Position numbers and translations under genes: made by a program
In this document: positions 25,001-41,871 of the stretch, in pieces
Numbering within the stretch: the first letter of the stretch is position 1
Layout: each line of letters opens with the position of its first letter
Notes under the pieces: generated by a model
Database searches by the model: none
Seen by the model: the letters and a program-made list of their open reading frames with translations, nothing else
What the model was told of the DNA's origin: nothing
Origin: Acanthaster planci
Taxonomy: Eukaryota; Echinodermata; Asteroidea; Valvatida; Acanthasteridae
DNA: 64,000 nt
Direction of reading: 5' to 3'
NCBI RefSeq assembly: GCF_001949145.1
Contig: NW_019091513.1
Coordinates: 125,623 to 189,622 of the forward strand

Positions 25001-27736
25001 TCAAGATTAACTCAGGTGATTTTAGGGAATTAGGGGCTGCAGAATTTGGAGATTTCTCTTCTCTGGGTTTATCCAGATGATGTTAATAAAACGGGTTTAT
25101 CCAGATGATGTTAATAAAACGGGTTTATCCAGATGATGTTAATAAAACGGGTTTATCCAGATGATGTTAATAAAACGGGTTTATCCAGATGATGTTAATA
25201 AAATGATAATGAATAATAATGAATAACGAATAATAATGAATAATGAATAATAATGAATAATGAATAATATTATAATAATAAAGTAACAGTGTACCAATAA
25301 TGCAGATTTATGGGCGCAGTGATGAGAATATTTTTGTGAGGTGACAAATGAACTGTCTAATTCCATGACGTGAAGCCGAGTAGAATGGAACGATTCATCT
25401 GTCACCAAAGGAAAATATTCTTACCACTGCATGAGTGTAGAACATTTTAATGTCCGTCTTTTTGCAAGACAGATTCACGTCTGAAGTGCTACCCACTGGA
25501 AGTATACTGTGCACAGGGAATGAGATATGAGAAACGGGGGGGGGACCAGTCAAGTGAAATGAAGTTCTGTTCAATGGGTACCATTGAATAGAAGGAATAA
25601 TTCAATGACACTTGATCAACAATCCACCAATCAGATGACAGGGATGTATGCAGGTATTGTATAAAATAAATAATACCCTTTAGTGAAAGATGAAATCTTC
25701 CATTCTACTTGTCTTTGACTCAAGGCTACCTCGCATCTTATGAAATTATTCTTACCACAACAACCGCAAACATTAACAATTGGCACACCATCAGAAGACG
25801 TCACACAGTTTGCAAATCTGCCTTCCTCCTTTATGCTTTGCACGCAATCAAGTATTTTGTATTCTCTTGACGAGATTGATGTACATGTAACTGTTTCCCC
25901 ATTCCTTACTTTTTGACTCAGATAGATCGCTAGCATCACATCTACCTGTACATATACACGCATGTAATCCTTCATTCTAAGACTCAACCCACCTGCAACA
26001 GTAACCTCTCGTCTCCCTGAATCGATGCCTTTTTCCAGTCAATAACCTCAGAGAATGGAAGCTCCCATCCATTGCTCAGTATCACAGGAATGCAGGCTGC
26101 CTGCAGAGATTCTAGGAACCGAAAGGATCCCAGGCGACGTCCTCTCGGAACAAGGCAGAAAGTCGAATTGTGCAGCAAGATCTGATAGTCATGCCTGAAT
26201 AACAGAGTGGAGCAGGCAGAAAATGAATATATTCAAAAAGACCTTTTTAAAAACAGAGTATACGTGCTGGCTGTTGGAATCTTGATACATGTTAATATAC
26301 TAGCCACCTGAAAGTCATCAAATGTCCAGTCAAAATTTAAACTTGGCAGTGAAAATATTGAGGTATTCACTTTGAAAATACAATTTTTCAGACCTGTGGA
26401 ATAGGATTTGTGCATAGAGTGTCAAGTGGCATTTGTGTATGGAGTTCTTTCCAAGCAATTTACATGCATGAATAATGTGTCCACAAAAGTAGGCTCCTAA
26501 ATATCAGATTCATATCTCAGATTTATATTAAAAGTTTTAAAAATTGAGCCAGAAAGTACGAAAGTTACGGCACAGTGCCAGTTTTGGAATCCAAACAGCT
26601 ATAATCTTGTCTGACGGCAAACCTCTCTGCATGAAATATTTTCATTTTTCTACAGCATGGTGTACATGTACACGTATGTATGTGACTTTGCCCACTTTCT
26701 ACGTGAGAGTCTTCTAAATACACTTTTTGAAATTTAAAGAGTGCATTTCCAGGTTGCTGATGCTTTGCTGATTGTTGACGGTTGTTGACGCTACACAGCA
26801 CGACTATAATCATACTTACTTTTCATACTCCGAATTGTCCCTATCACATCTTGTGTCTTTAATTTTCTGCCAATCTTTGCCATGTCGGCACGTTGTCAAC
26901 AAAATGATGTCATAGCCATTATGCAGATGATACAGTGCATTTCTTGTGTCGGAACCGATGCCACTCAGATATCGTTTTCCTTTGAACGCCAGCAAATACT
27001 TCCTCACCAAGGGGAAATTATTTGTTTGGAGATCACCGCGGGATCCCCCTTTCTGGGGATGAGATTTCCCAAGCAGCGGCAAAGAGATGTCGAATCCTGG
27101 ACGAAAGCTCTGCTTGGTGAAACTTGCTTTGGCCAGAATTGCTTGCTCCATATCGAAGCCAAGATCCTCTGAATACTCGGGCCACGTGCCTGAGTACAGA
27201 TTGAAAATCAGGTGGTTCCTACCTCCATTCCAATACGGCAGTTTACTCAACTTTGACTGTACATCAATCACGTATTCATGGCTTAGTATGTCTCTGTCGA
27301 GCGTGTCAATGGATGGTACAAACACACAGGCTTCCTCCGGATTGGATGTGAAGTACCTTGAACTGCGAATGGATGTCAGGATCTTTGAATAGCTCTCACT
27401 AATCTTCCCACGCACTGGATAAACGTACACTTTGAAGCCATCTCGACATTTTGCTACATCGAAGCATGTGTCCATGCGACATTTACGATTCTTATACAAA
27501 TTTGTCCTAGATTGACGTCTCTGCTTTGGGGAAGCGTGAAGGTCATACTGGTATTCATAATTTCTATCTTTCTCAGACCATGTGACGTAGCTGTGTAAGT
27601 GATCATACTGTAATCTTAGGTTCTCGCTGAGACTTTGGCCGTGGCTAAGCACACTTCCTTGAAGCCACTGCCTGTAAATCAAAATCAAAACCAAGGAACC
27701 GGCAATTACAACACTGTATCTTGTTCTTGCTTGCAT
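19089..27736 (-). CDS. EXT1: Exostosin-1, heparan sulfate copolymerase
   Basis: A Golgi type II membrane glycosyltransferase that, with EXT2, elongates the GlcA-GlcNAc chain of heparan sulfate. Exons in transcript order: 26820-27736, 25993-26194, 24275-24394, 23294-23539, 22647-22742, 22083-22172, 20071-20231 and 19089-19443. All introns are GT-AG. The lengths sum to 2187 nt, an uninterrupted frame of 728 aa (vertebrate EXT1 is ~746). An N-terminal signal anchor is visible (residues ~7-25, [15 protein letters not shown]). The GT47-type exostosin domain follows ([51 protein letters not shown]). The GT64-type domain comes next, with the metal-binding DxD as LDCDT (D548/D550), then [11 protein letters not shown] and [19 protein letters not shown] near the C terminus. 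ATG at 27736 begins [10 protein letters not shown], like vertebrate MQAKKRY. Confidence 0.96.
19545..19700. mobile_element. MITE with CAGTGTTGTGGTCGAGACCAT ends (156 bp)
   Basis: Lies in the last EXT1 intron. The left terminus CAGTGTTGTGGTCGAGACCA and right terminus TGGTCTTGACTACAACACTG are inverted repeats of ~21 bp. CAGTG-type ends suggest hAT, but no convincing 8-bp target duplication was seen. Related sequences are at 17886, 52238 and 54405. Confidence 0.6.
20975..21123. mobile_element. MITE with CAGTAAAGAGGGACCCCCC ends (149 bp)
   Basis: Lies in EXT1 intron 6. The left end CAGTAAAGAGGGACCCCCC pairs with the right end GGGGGGGTCTCCCTTTACTG, ~19-bp terminal inverted repeats. The interior also shows an ATTGTG/CACAAT pairing. 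It is non-coding. Confidence 0.6.
24548..24600 (-). repeat. Fragment resembling a Penelope-like element terminus
   Basis: The string GGCTGTGGTTCTGAAAAGAA followed by CAACAGGTTACACTC resembles the inverted form of the conserved tail (GGTTCTTTTCAGAACC) at 41880-41900 and the foldback at 53800-54049. It lies in EXT1 intron 2. The evidence is short and circumstantial. Confidence 0.3.
25065..25285 (+). repeat. Five 28-bp tandem repeats followed by an AATAATG tract
   Basis: The unit GGGTTTATCCAGATGATGTT+AATAAAAC repeats at 25065, 25093, 25121, 25149 and 25177 with essentially no differences. It runs directly into an A/T tract of GAATAATAATGAATAATGAA type to ~25285. It lies in EXT1 intron 2. The near identity implies recent expansion. 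Confidence 0.85.
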
Positions 27737-29638
27737 GACGATGATGTCTGTTGTTGCGCCTTGTGCATGCTCGGCGGAGGGTCAACAACGTGAACACTCA
27801 ACAGGAACCGGACGGCATGGACGGGGGCTTCTTCAGCCAGGACCACACTTAGCTGAGGGAAAGTAATGTGGCTAGAGCAAACACCAAGTTCATAGTTGCA
27901 TGACAGTGATCGAGAGTGAGAAATAGACAAAGATTCCAACACAGTGAGGCTAGCTTCCGCACGCTAGTGTACACGTACTGGTCCTGTATGTAGTGAACAC
28001 TTGCACTGTATCACTATCAGTACAGCACTACAAAAGAACAAGCAGGAACTAATGGCCGCCTTCGAGGAATGGCGCCACCACATCCTTGGCAGCTTGACTA
28101 AACCAGGAGCGCGCGCCCAACGAACAATCATGCAAAAGCCTCCTACCGTTAATGACCGCAGATCTCCAATGTTTGACCATAGGGCTACTTGACGGTGTTT
28201 ATGCTTTGATGATGAACAAGCTCCCTTTGTGCTCGATATCATCATTGAAGTAACTTAAATGTGCAATGCAAAGCTACCACAGAGGTTTGATTTTAAACAG
28301 TTAAATTCTTCCTGATATTTATAGCACTGTCAGTGTCTGTGCTCAACAACACACCCTGATTCATCAGCAAGTATTTCGGGGACGATATTGAAGATCACTT
28401 GACATCGACAAAGCACAAAATAATATGCTGTGAATGCATTGACTGTAACTGTTAAGGTTGTGGATGATAATACGAACGATATTTTTCCTCATTTTCACTA
28501 GTTTTTATTACTCGAGGCTTTTTCAATATTACGCTACGGGGGTGTTAATTTTCCCAAATGACGAGGAGTAGAAAAGGGTCATATATTTGGCCCACTTTAT
28601 AAGTATGATGGATTCTGCTAGAACAATAATCCTATTTATCATTAAAAACAGCCAAAATGAAATGTATCTCAAATGCTATAAACAGGACAATGGTATGTAA
28701 GTTGTTATCAATATCTTAAGTATTCTAGTGAAACATTTAACTGGATAATAGAGCTCAATCATTCTGAGTGAATTTTGATTTCAATTAATATTATTTTTAG
28801 AGCATTCAAACACCGCTATTTTAGTCGAACATCTAAACAAACTGTCTAATTTAGAGTAATTCTTTCAATGAAAGAATCTTTGTACACTGCTGTACATAGG
28901 CCTACTGATCGTCACTGATGAAAAGATACTTAACCCTAGGCGTCCACAGTTTGCTCGTCGAAATATTAGTTTTCTTAATCCTACCCGGGTAGGATTAAGA
29001 TTATAAATAAATCTCCGCTTGGTCAGGCTGGGGTCGTAGCATCCCAGCATGTGACTAAAAACATTTGATAAGTAGGTTCTGATCACAGCGCGTTAATTGT
29101 CATACTGACAAGATTATTACAAGATCCGGAAGACAAGATTATCACAATGAAAACAGCCGATGTATTCTGTGGGCATGACAGCAAACTGAAACCCTTGTCG
29201 TAGTGACAAAAAGTTGACAATATATTCAGGTAGGCCTACCTACTTACCGATTCGAGCCAAAAATTTGAACCAACGAACAATTAACGAACCGACTTTGACT
29301 CTCGATGGTAGATCGAGTGGTAAGACGTTTTCGTTCAATGGTAAGCTAGAGGTTATTCACTCGAATCTCATTGGAGCAAGCCCTGAAAACTTGTCTCTTT
29401 TACAAGTGAATAAGTATCGTTTTCGCATACATGTCTCAGGGGCGGATCCAGCTATTTTTAGGGGGGCGGGGGAGTCAGGCCCGTCATTTTCTTAACGTCT
29501 ATTACTGCGGACAACAATTACTGCGGGCGTGGATTCCACCCAGCTCTTTCAGAGTTAATTTGTGTCCTCATCAGTACTAGCAGAACTTTCCGGTTCGTAA
29601 GTGACTTCGTCACAAAGCTTAAAGGCGGACGCGCATTC

Positions 29639-29989
29639 GCAGGCTCCCATTGGCCGATCGCAGAAGTTGCGTGTTAACTTCCGGTTCCATAGTTCCACAT
29701 AAACGGCGATCAATGCTTGTAACCCTATGCCTTGTGCAGTGCAAATGTGCAGCTGGGCGTGGTTTAAACTGAAGTGACGTCACATGAAATGAGCCCAAGT
29801 GTAGCGGTGCTACAAGGCAGGAAGACCGTGTGGGTTCTGTCGTCTCATTCGTCACTTCAGTTTAAATCACGACCACTGCACACGTGCACTGCACATTGGG
29901 TTACATGCCTTGATCGCCGTTTAGGTGGAACCATGGAACCGTACCGGAAGTTCACGCGCAACTTCTGCGATCGTCCAATGGGAGCCTGC
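29639..29989. mobile_element. 351-bp foldback element with ~140-bp arms
   Basis: The left arm (29639-29779) and right arm (29850-29989) are inverted copies. Examples are GCAGGCTCCCATTGG against CCAATGGGAGCCTGC, CGATCGCAGAAGTTGCG, ACGGCGATCAA, and TTTAAACTGAAGTGACG against CGTCACTTCAGTTTAAA. A ~70-bp loop separates them. Arm identity is high with small indels. There is no coding capacity. Confidence 0.8.
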
Positions 29990-30094
29990 ATATGAGCAGA
30001 ACACAGCCAGCCACACGCTTGGTGGGAGGAGTCAAAAACCAATGATCTTCATAGAAATACATGTACTTGCGTAGCACCGTGATCAGAATATTGA

Positions 30095-30395
30095 CAAGAA
30101 TATAATATAAAATCAGTGCTCTGTGCTCTGGAGTATGTGATTGCCGAGCTTTCGTTAACTGAGTAGGCCTACCGTCTTCAGGGCAACGGAAGAGGAACAC
30201 TGATTTTATATTATATTCTTGTCAAAATATACCATTGATCTTCATGCTTGACTTGCCACGCTGGACTCACTTGTTCCACGTGCAGCTGCTGAGGTCAGAT
30301 TATGATTTGAAATTTTGGCACAGGCTGATCTAAGCCTGAGTCTGCTTGCCCTGACGAAGATACCCAGATACCAAAAGCTCGGCAATAAGAAAAAT
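30095..30395. repeat. Inverted repeat with Penelope-type terminal motifs
   Basis: A 26-bp arm GACAAGAATATAATATAAAA(TCAGTG) at 30095 is repeated inverted at about 30203-30228. Between them, on -, is CCTGAAGACGGTAGGCCTAC and then CGAAAGCTCGGCAA. This is the CTGANGA...CGAAAGCTCGGCAA arrangement seen in Penelope-like element tails. A degenerate + copy (CCTGACGAAGATACC, AAAAGCTCGGCAATAAG) follows at 30348-30395. Confidence 0.45.
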
Positions 30396-31192
30396 TAAGA
30401 GCACTAACGGTATAAATTTTGGTCAATGATTCTGATCACGTATCCTACGGTGCATGCACGCAACCCTTTCATTTTCTCTAATCTCAGTCATGTCAATGCA
30501 TTCTCAACTTCGTCACCGTCTCAGGCTTCGTCCCCGAAACCAATCCCCGATTATGGGCCTGAAGCGTTTACATCAAATTGGATTACTGTAAATTTTTGCT
30601 CTCTTGCATCTTATTTTATGTTTTGTGGCACTACTAGACAAATTAGTGCGCTTACAGCTTCAAAATCAGGTAGTCGGTAAAAAAGAACAGTTGAAGCCTC
30701 CGACGGAGCCGAAGTTGAGTATTGGAAAACGGCCCACGCTACATGCACCATATCACTACCGTCGGATTTGAGAGCCAGTCTAACGTCTTTCATCCCCAGG
30801 TTCTTGTAAACTAGGGATACTTCACTACATGTATATGCATCAGAAAGCCCACGGACACGAGGTTGATTGATGAGCGCACGCGTGGTACATACTGTGGCTA
30901 TCGTGAAATGTGCCACTTGGCCAATTTGGTCTTTCGCTCATAATCGTGTCGAAGGTGAGAAGTGGTGTGGGTGGACGGGAAATGTTTCTGTAGTTTATCT
31001 AGTTAATTGCGCATTTGTCCTCAATCTATCGCGTGGAATATATTTTTAAATATATCATTGAAATGAATTTGGTTATTTTGTCCTTTTATTTTCTTCCTGA
31101 TGGGCTTAATAAGAATTTGAATTGTAGGCCCTAACATGAACCGTAGACATGGTAGAGAGCTGCATGCATGAACATGATGAACCAATCATGCC

Positions 31193-31795
31193 AATAAACC
31201 TTTTCGACGTTCGCAATGCATTGTGGGTTTGGATGACATACATGCAATGCACCTGCAAAACGTTAATTTGTTTCCATTTTATTTCATACTCCAATTCAAG
31301 CCACCCCCTTCTGACAAAGTGTTGCATTATTGATTTGGGACGAAGATATTCACAAACTTTGAAGTTTAAAGCTTGGTAGTGAAGGAAAAGTTGGAGAATT
31401 CCAACTTTTTGTCACGGACCATGCTTGACTAATGTCGTGAATATTAATGTTCTAGTATTACCCAATCAAAATCCTGATTTGCAGCTCATTCATCCCGCCT
31501 TGACCAGTGAGTCATGTTCATTTGAGCCTGTAGAGTGACTGGTGCCCTTTAAAAAAAGGCAATTAAGGGTGATTTGTTCGTACAAACATTTGAAGACGTA
31601 TTTGAAAATGTTTCTTGTATAATCTGATAATACGCATGCATCTGTGAGTTGATGAGCAGATACATAAAAAATACTTAGTTAGAAAACTGTAACTTGTTTT
31701 TTGACTGGTTCACTTCCCCCAGGGTTGTGCATAAAATGCATTGCTTGTTTGTCTTCCACACCCATAATGCATTGCAAACGTCGAAAAGGTTTATT
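31193..31795. mobile_element. 603-bp non-autonomous DNA transposon
   Basis: The terminal inverted repeats are ~60 bp. The left starts AATAAACCTTTTCGACGTTC and the right ends ACGTCGAAAAGGTTTATT, both enclosing a GCAATGCATTRTGGGT block. The interior lacks an ORF of transposase character. No clear target duplication was seen. Confidence 0.65.
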
Positions 31796-32519
31796 ATGAG
31801 AAGTTTGGTCGTATTTCTTGTTGCACTACATTAATCTGAGTACGCGCCTAAAGAAAACAACACAAAATTGGAGACAAAATAACGCCACCTGGTGATGCTC
31901 AGGAAAAGGTTGGCCTTGTGGGTGCAGTCATAGTGCAGTCTACTAATTCAAGTGAGAATTTCTGGCCGGCTCATTAGGCCATGAGAATGGACATCCGGAT
32001 TTTCCTCCGGACAATTTTGAAAACCCGTGAGGTTTGTTTCATTATTCATTAGTTGCTGTAGGCCTGCATAACACACGTAGATAGCATCTGAAATAATAAC
32101 TTTTTGGAAAATAATGAAGTTTTTTGGCAGCTTTTTCAGTGGTATGCGGGCGGTGGACAGAAATCCGGGATGTTCATTCTCATTGCCTGAGCATTAAAAG
32201 TGCCCCCACAGTCATGACAGTATCTTTTGAAAAAGGAGATTGTTTGACCCCCAAAATGGTGAGATTGTGTAAACCGTTGCCAGGATCAACTCCCTGGGTG
32301 TTCATATACAAATACCCCTAGAAGTGTGGGATCCGACGTCCGCCCGGCTCCAACGAACCTCACAGAAAACAAGCCTTTTTTGCTGTAGGCCCTACATGGC
32401 GTTTAACAGGGCACGAACAGGGATTTTATTCTGGTTACAAGTGTAAAATGGGCTAAAACCATGCCATTCTCCAAAATAAGGGGCAAATATTTCCCGATCA
32501 GAGTCCGAGAGTCAGGCAG

Positions 32520-32960
32520 TTCACATTGTGTACTTGCGAAGACGAGCCGCGACCAAATGGTTGACTATGGCTGCGATCGATACACAAGGCATTGAAATTG
32601 GCTGCAGCCTCTTTCCGTACATGTGTGTGTATTTCTTAGCCGCACTGGTTGGAATGGCAGTTGGCTGCGCGGTGCTCTGGGGGTCACCCAGTGACCAATC
32701 ACAGAGCCTCTCATTATTTATGCCCAAATGGCAGGAACAACAAGCAACAGCCGTTGGGTGCCAGTGCATTTGAGCGCGCTGTCACACCATGAGCACTTTC
32801 TGTTAAAAGCCGCACGTGGATGCGGACAAAGAAGATGGCGACGTCGAGCTCAATTTCAAGAGTACCCGCCAGAACTGTGGGATTCATCGTCTACCACGCT
32901 GGGGAAGTGGTACCCCCTAGTTCTAGGGTATGCCTAGAGCGTTCCCGATTTGAGCATCCG
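32520..32960 (+). promoter_or_regulatory. G/C-richer block upstream of RPLP0, possible promoter
   Basis: This block is richer in CpG than its surroundings, contains an inverted CCAAT-type box in GTGACCAATCACAG (~32690) and precedes the RPLP0 coding exon by about 0.6 kb. An acceptor-like TTTGGCAG at ~33443 implies an upstream non-coding exon for RPLP0, so the start site could lie here. No TATA box or TOP tract could be fixed. Short ORFs at 32567 and 32820 also lie in it. Confidence 0.25.
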
Positions 32961-33486
32961 CTGAAAACCCCCTGCCTTCCTGTAATTACGCCCGCTGTTG
33001 CAGCATAGCATCAGCCCCAGTCAGACCTCAAGGACTTTGCTAAGCAATCAAAACTCTGCCATTGTGTGCATACACCTCCCACTTACTTGTAAAAAGTGAG
33101 ACTGTTTGGCCAAAATAAGGAAGACCTGTAGGACCTATTCATACAATAATACACCGAAGCCATCGCATAGAGCTCTGCATACAGTGAATTTTGGATACAA
33201 CAAACTTTTCACTGGGTCCAGTGGATGTCACTATAATAAGAGTCCACTGTAGTTGGCAAAATGAGAGTGGTAATAACAGCAGTATTTCCTAAGGGCTGAT
33301 GTGCGTGACATCAGCCATATCCAGTTTCCAGAACTGATCAAACACTGGACTCTTGAATTTGTTCATTTTGTTATTTTATGTCCTTGTCATGCATGTATGT
33401 AGCAATTGTAGGGTAACAGTAGTTTTGATTTTGATTTGGCAGCATTCTGTCTTTAAACCAAGCGGCAATCCCTGTGTCACATCAAG

Positions 33487-39369
<5,883 letters not shown>

Positions 39370-39532
39370 AGACCACCAGCCCCTTCCTTCATTCTCTCAC
39401 GCACTGCAGATACTGGTTACTGTATTTACACACTTTCTGTTTCAACCAAGAAGTAGTCTAACAGTGCACATTTTGAGACAGGTCTTACTTCACATCAAGG
39501 AAGTCTCTGATACCAGCATTCGTTTCTCACAA

Positions 39533-39538
39533 AATAAA
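39533..39538 (+). terminator. RPLP0 polyadenylation signal, proximal
   Basis: AATAAA lies 164 bases after the RPLP0 stop codon and is followed by a G/T-rich stretch (TGTGACAGCGTGTGACGG), as expected downstream of a cleavage site. Confidence 0.7.
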
Positions 39539-39649
39539 TCCACCTGTCCTGTATGTGACAGCGTGTGACGGTTTTAAGTCATGTGACATCACTGAGATTT
39601 GTAGAAGTTGCACTTTTGTGTTTTTCCCATTGGTATTTATTTTTCCAGA

Positions 39650-39655
39650 AATAAA
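39650..39655 (+). terminator. RPLP0 polyadenylation signal, distal
   Basis: A second AATAAA lies ~117 bases beyond the proximal signal. The surrounding CAAAATAAATCCACCTG and GAAATAAATCCACCGG are alike, which suggests a small local duplication of the 3' end. Confidence 0.45.
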
Positions 39656-41622
39656 TCCACCGGTGTATCAAGTTCTTCTTTGATAGTTCAGATGTGATAA
39701 ATTCATGGTGTATCTGAAGAAGTCACTTTCATAATTTGGAGAAGTATCATTCCACACTGCAAGGGAAAGAATCTCAGTAAAGATGGCGAATCCCATGTAC
39801 GCTGCCATCATAAAGTGTACCGTCATACTTTGAAAGAACTGTTTTAGATTTGAATATTTTTCTCTGTAAGAAACCAAGTACCTGTAGTGTGTTGAAGAGT
39901 CACATCCTGTGTGAAATAAATCACACCCAAATACTAGACAATGTCTAATTGTGGTGGTTATTGAAATGAGAAGTTCTGTCCCCTTAAAAAGTAGATTAGA
40001 AACCTCTATGGTGGTCATTTTTATAATTGGCTTAGCAAGAAAAAATATTCAGTTTTAAACCTGGGGGGCTGAGCCATTTGATGGTACATGGGTATCTTGT
40101 GCTTACTGACATTTTAACAGCCAAAGTGATTTGCTCTCTCTTCCAAGAGCAAATGATAAAAAATTGAGATGTCGTGCTTGGTGTGAAGTTGAGGCAGGTA
40201 AGCTCAGGCCTAACATCACCAAGCAAGAACACTCTGCCCTCATCAGTCTGCGTTGAGATAAGGCAATCCACATCTTGACTGCTGACAAAGGGAACGCCAC
40301 AGCCCATCGTAGACAGGAGTGACTACAACAAAAAGGCGTGGGACATCCTGAAGTCGGGCTCATGCTGTCCCCTACACAAGGACCCTACACCATCCATACA
40401 AAAGAGAGTAAACACCAAGCTACTTGCCTTACAATGGTTTGGAAACCTTTCCATGGCCCTGTACCGTCAGCTCTGTGCTTCTGGCTCAAGATACCCCCAC
40501 TTCCTTGGTCAAACCATAAGCCAAGATCCATAAGCCAGACATTCCCCTACGTCCCATTGTAGCATCCAGGGGAAGTTCCACCTACCACATAGCCAAGCAC
40601 CTCGCCAAGATCTTGCACCCACTCGACAACACCGAACACCATATCAATAACTCAGAATTTCAACACAGCCAATAAAAGGCCTAACCCTACAACCCAACAA
40701 CATCATGGTCAGCTTTGATGTGGTGTCTCTCTTCACCAACATTCCTATCACCGTCGCCTGCAAGATTGCACAAGAACGCGCGGATCAAGATCACCACTTC
40801 AAGAATGAACACACCTCACCCCAGCTCAGATCCAAGACCTACTCATCACCTGTACAGCATCCACAGGCTTCCAATGGCGTGACAGGTTCTTTGAACCAAC
40901 CACTGGAACCTCTATGGGATCACCTATTTCCCCGGTTCTTGCTGATTTCAACATGGAACAATTTGAACAAACAGCCATTGCCACGGCCGATCTCTGCCCG
41001 AGAGTATGACTTAGATACGTCAATGATATGTTTGTCATATGGCCTCACAGTCACAGCCGTCCTAGAACACCTGAACAGACTTAATTCCAGTACCCAGTTC
41101 ACCATGGATCAAGAACGGGACAGCACCATCTCCTTCGTGGATGTGAAGGTGTCCAGATGACCTGACGGCACCCTTGCCTGCAATGTATACCGTAAACCAA
41201 CTCACACGGACCGCTACCTCCACAAGCGCTCAATTTATCATCCCAAGATCAAGAACTCTGTCAACACCACGCTCGTCTGTGGGGCATACAATGTATGAGA
41301 CCAAGACAGCTTGCCAAGTGAGTTACACCACATCTCCACAGCACTACAGCTTCAAGAAATCTCTTGTCAAGACCCAAGAATGAGCACCCCGCCCCAACCG
41401 ATGGGTCCCCTCTACCCTAAGTCAGCCCAAAAGGTACACTAGTTCTGTCACCCTCCCATAACCCAGGCACCCTCCACTCTCAATGTCCCACACACACTGA
41501 CACGCCTGGATGAGCAGCCTCAGGCCCACCTGCATCATCCAGAGACAGTTCCTGCCTTAATGCCTCAGTGCACAAGCAGCCAGAATCCAACTCGACCATA
41601 CCCCATCGTGCACGCACAGTAC

Positions 41623-41804
41623 TTAACCCCTTAACGCTGGGATTCTTTTGACCGCGACTGCTGGGCTGCGGTATGCCAAGTATACAAAGCCTTGTCCAGC
41701 AGCAGGCCCACATTGAAACCGCAGGTGCATGATGAATAGAATGTATGTGTGGTATGCACTAATCCTCACACAGCTGTCGCCGTCTACTGGCGTTAACGGG
41801 TTAA
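41623..41804. mobile_element. piggyBac-like MITE nested in the Penelope relic
   Basis: TTAA at both ends (41623-41626 and 41801-41804) flanks inverted repeats CCCCTTAACGC and GCGTTAACGGG (10 of 11 paired). A TTAA target duplication plus CCC-type ends is the piggyBac pattern. The element is 182 bp including both TTAA copies and is non-coding. Confidence 0.65.
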
Positions 41805-41835
41805 GCAAGCACTCAAGTTGGAATCCAGCAGTCTC

Positions 41836-41871
41836 CTGATGACGGACAGAGCACTCGCTGTCTGAAACGTA
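41836..41871 (+). other. Hammerhead-ribozyme-like core in PLE tail
   Basis: CTGATGA (41836-41842) is followed by an extra C, a 6-bp helix GGACAG/CTGTCT with an 8-base loop, then GAAACGTA. This matches the CUGANGA / stem II / GAAA / short stem III (ACGU) / H17 layout known from Penelope-like elements. The extra C between A9 and stem II is not in the canonical core and may inactivate it. Stem I pairing (CTC with GAG) is weak. Confidence 0.4.

Larger units (their letters stand above)
27737..33486. other. Divergent intergenic region between EXT1 and RPLP0
   Basis: It should contain the EXT1 and RPLP0 promoters and 5' UTRs. I could place neither start site. Recognisable contents are the foldback element at 29639-29989, a PLE-like inverted pair at 30095-30230, a 603-bp MITE at 31193-31795 and a G/C-richer block at 32520-32960. 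A CAGGGGCGGATCCAG string at 29437, followed by a G run, resembles a hAT terminus, but its partner end was not found. No conserved coding exon was recognised. Confidence 0.5.

Noticed and set aside
29214-29495. 93-aa ORF at 29.2 kb
   Set aside because: Its end (SGADPAIFRGAGE) is the translation of a common CAGGGGCGGATCCAG repeat terminus. The rest has no similarity I recognise.
32820-33008. Gene starting MATSSSISRVPARTVGF
   Set aside because: Its second half coincides with a dispersed repeat (CCAGAACTGTGGGAT...GGTACCCCC) related to 2486-2572, and no downstream exon follows.
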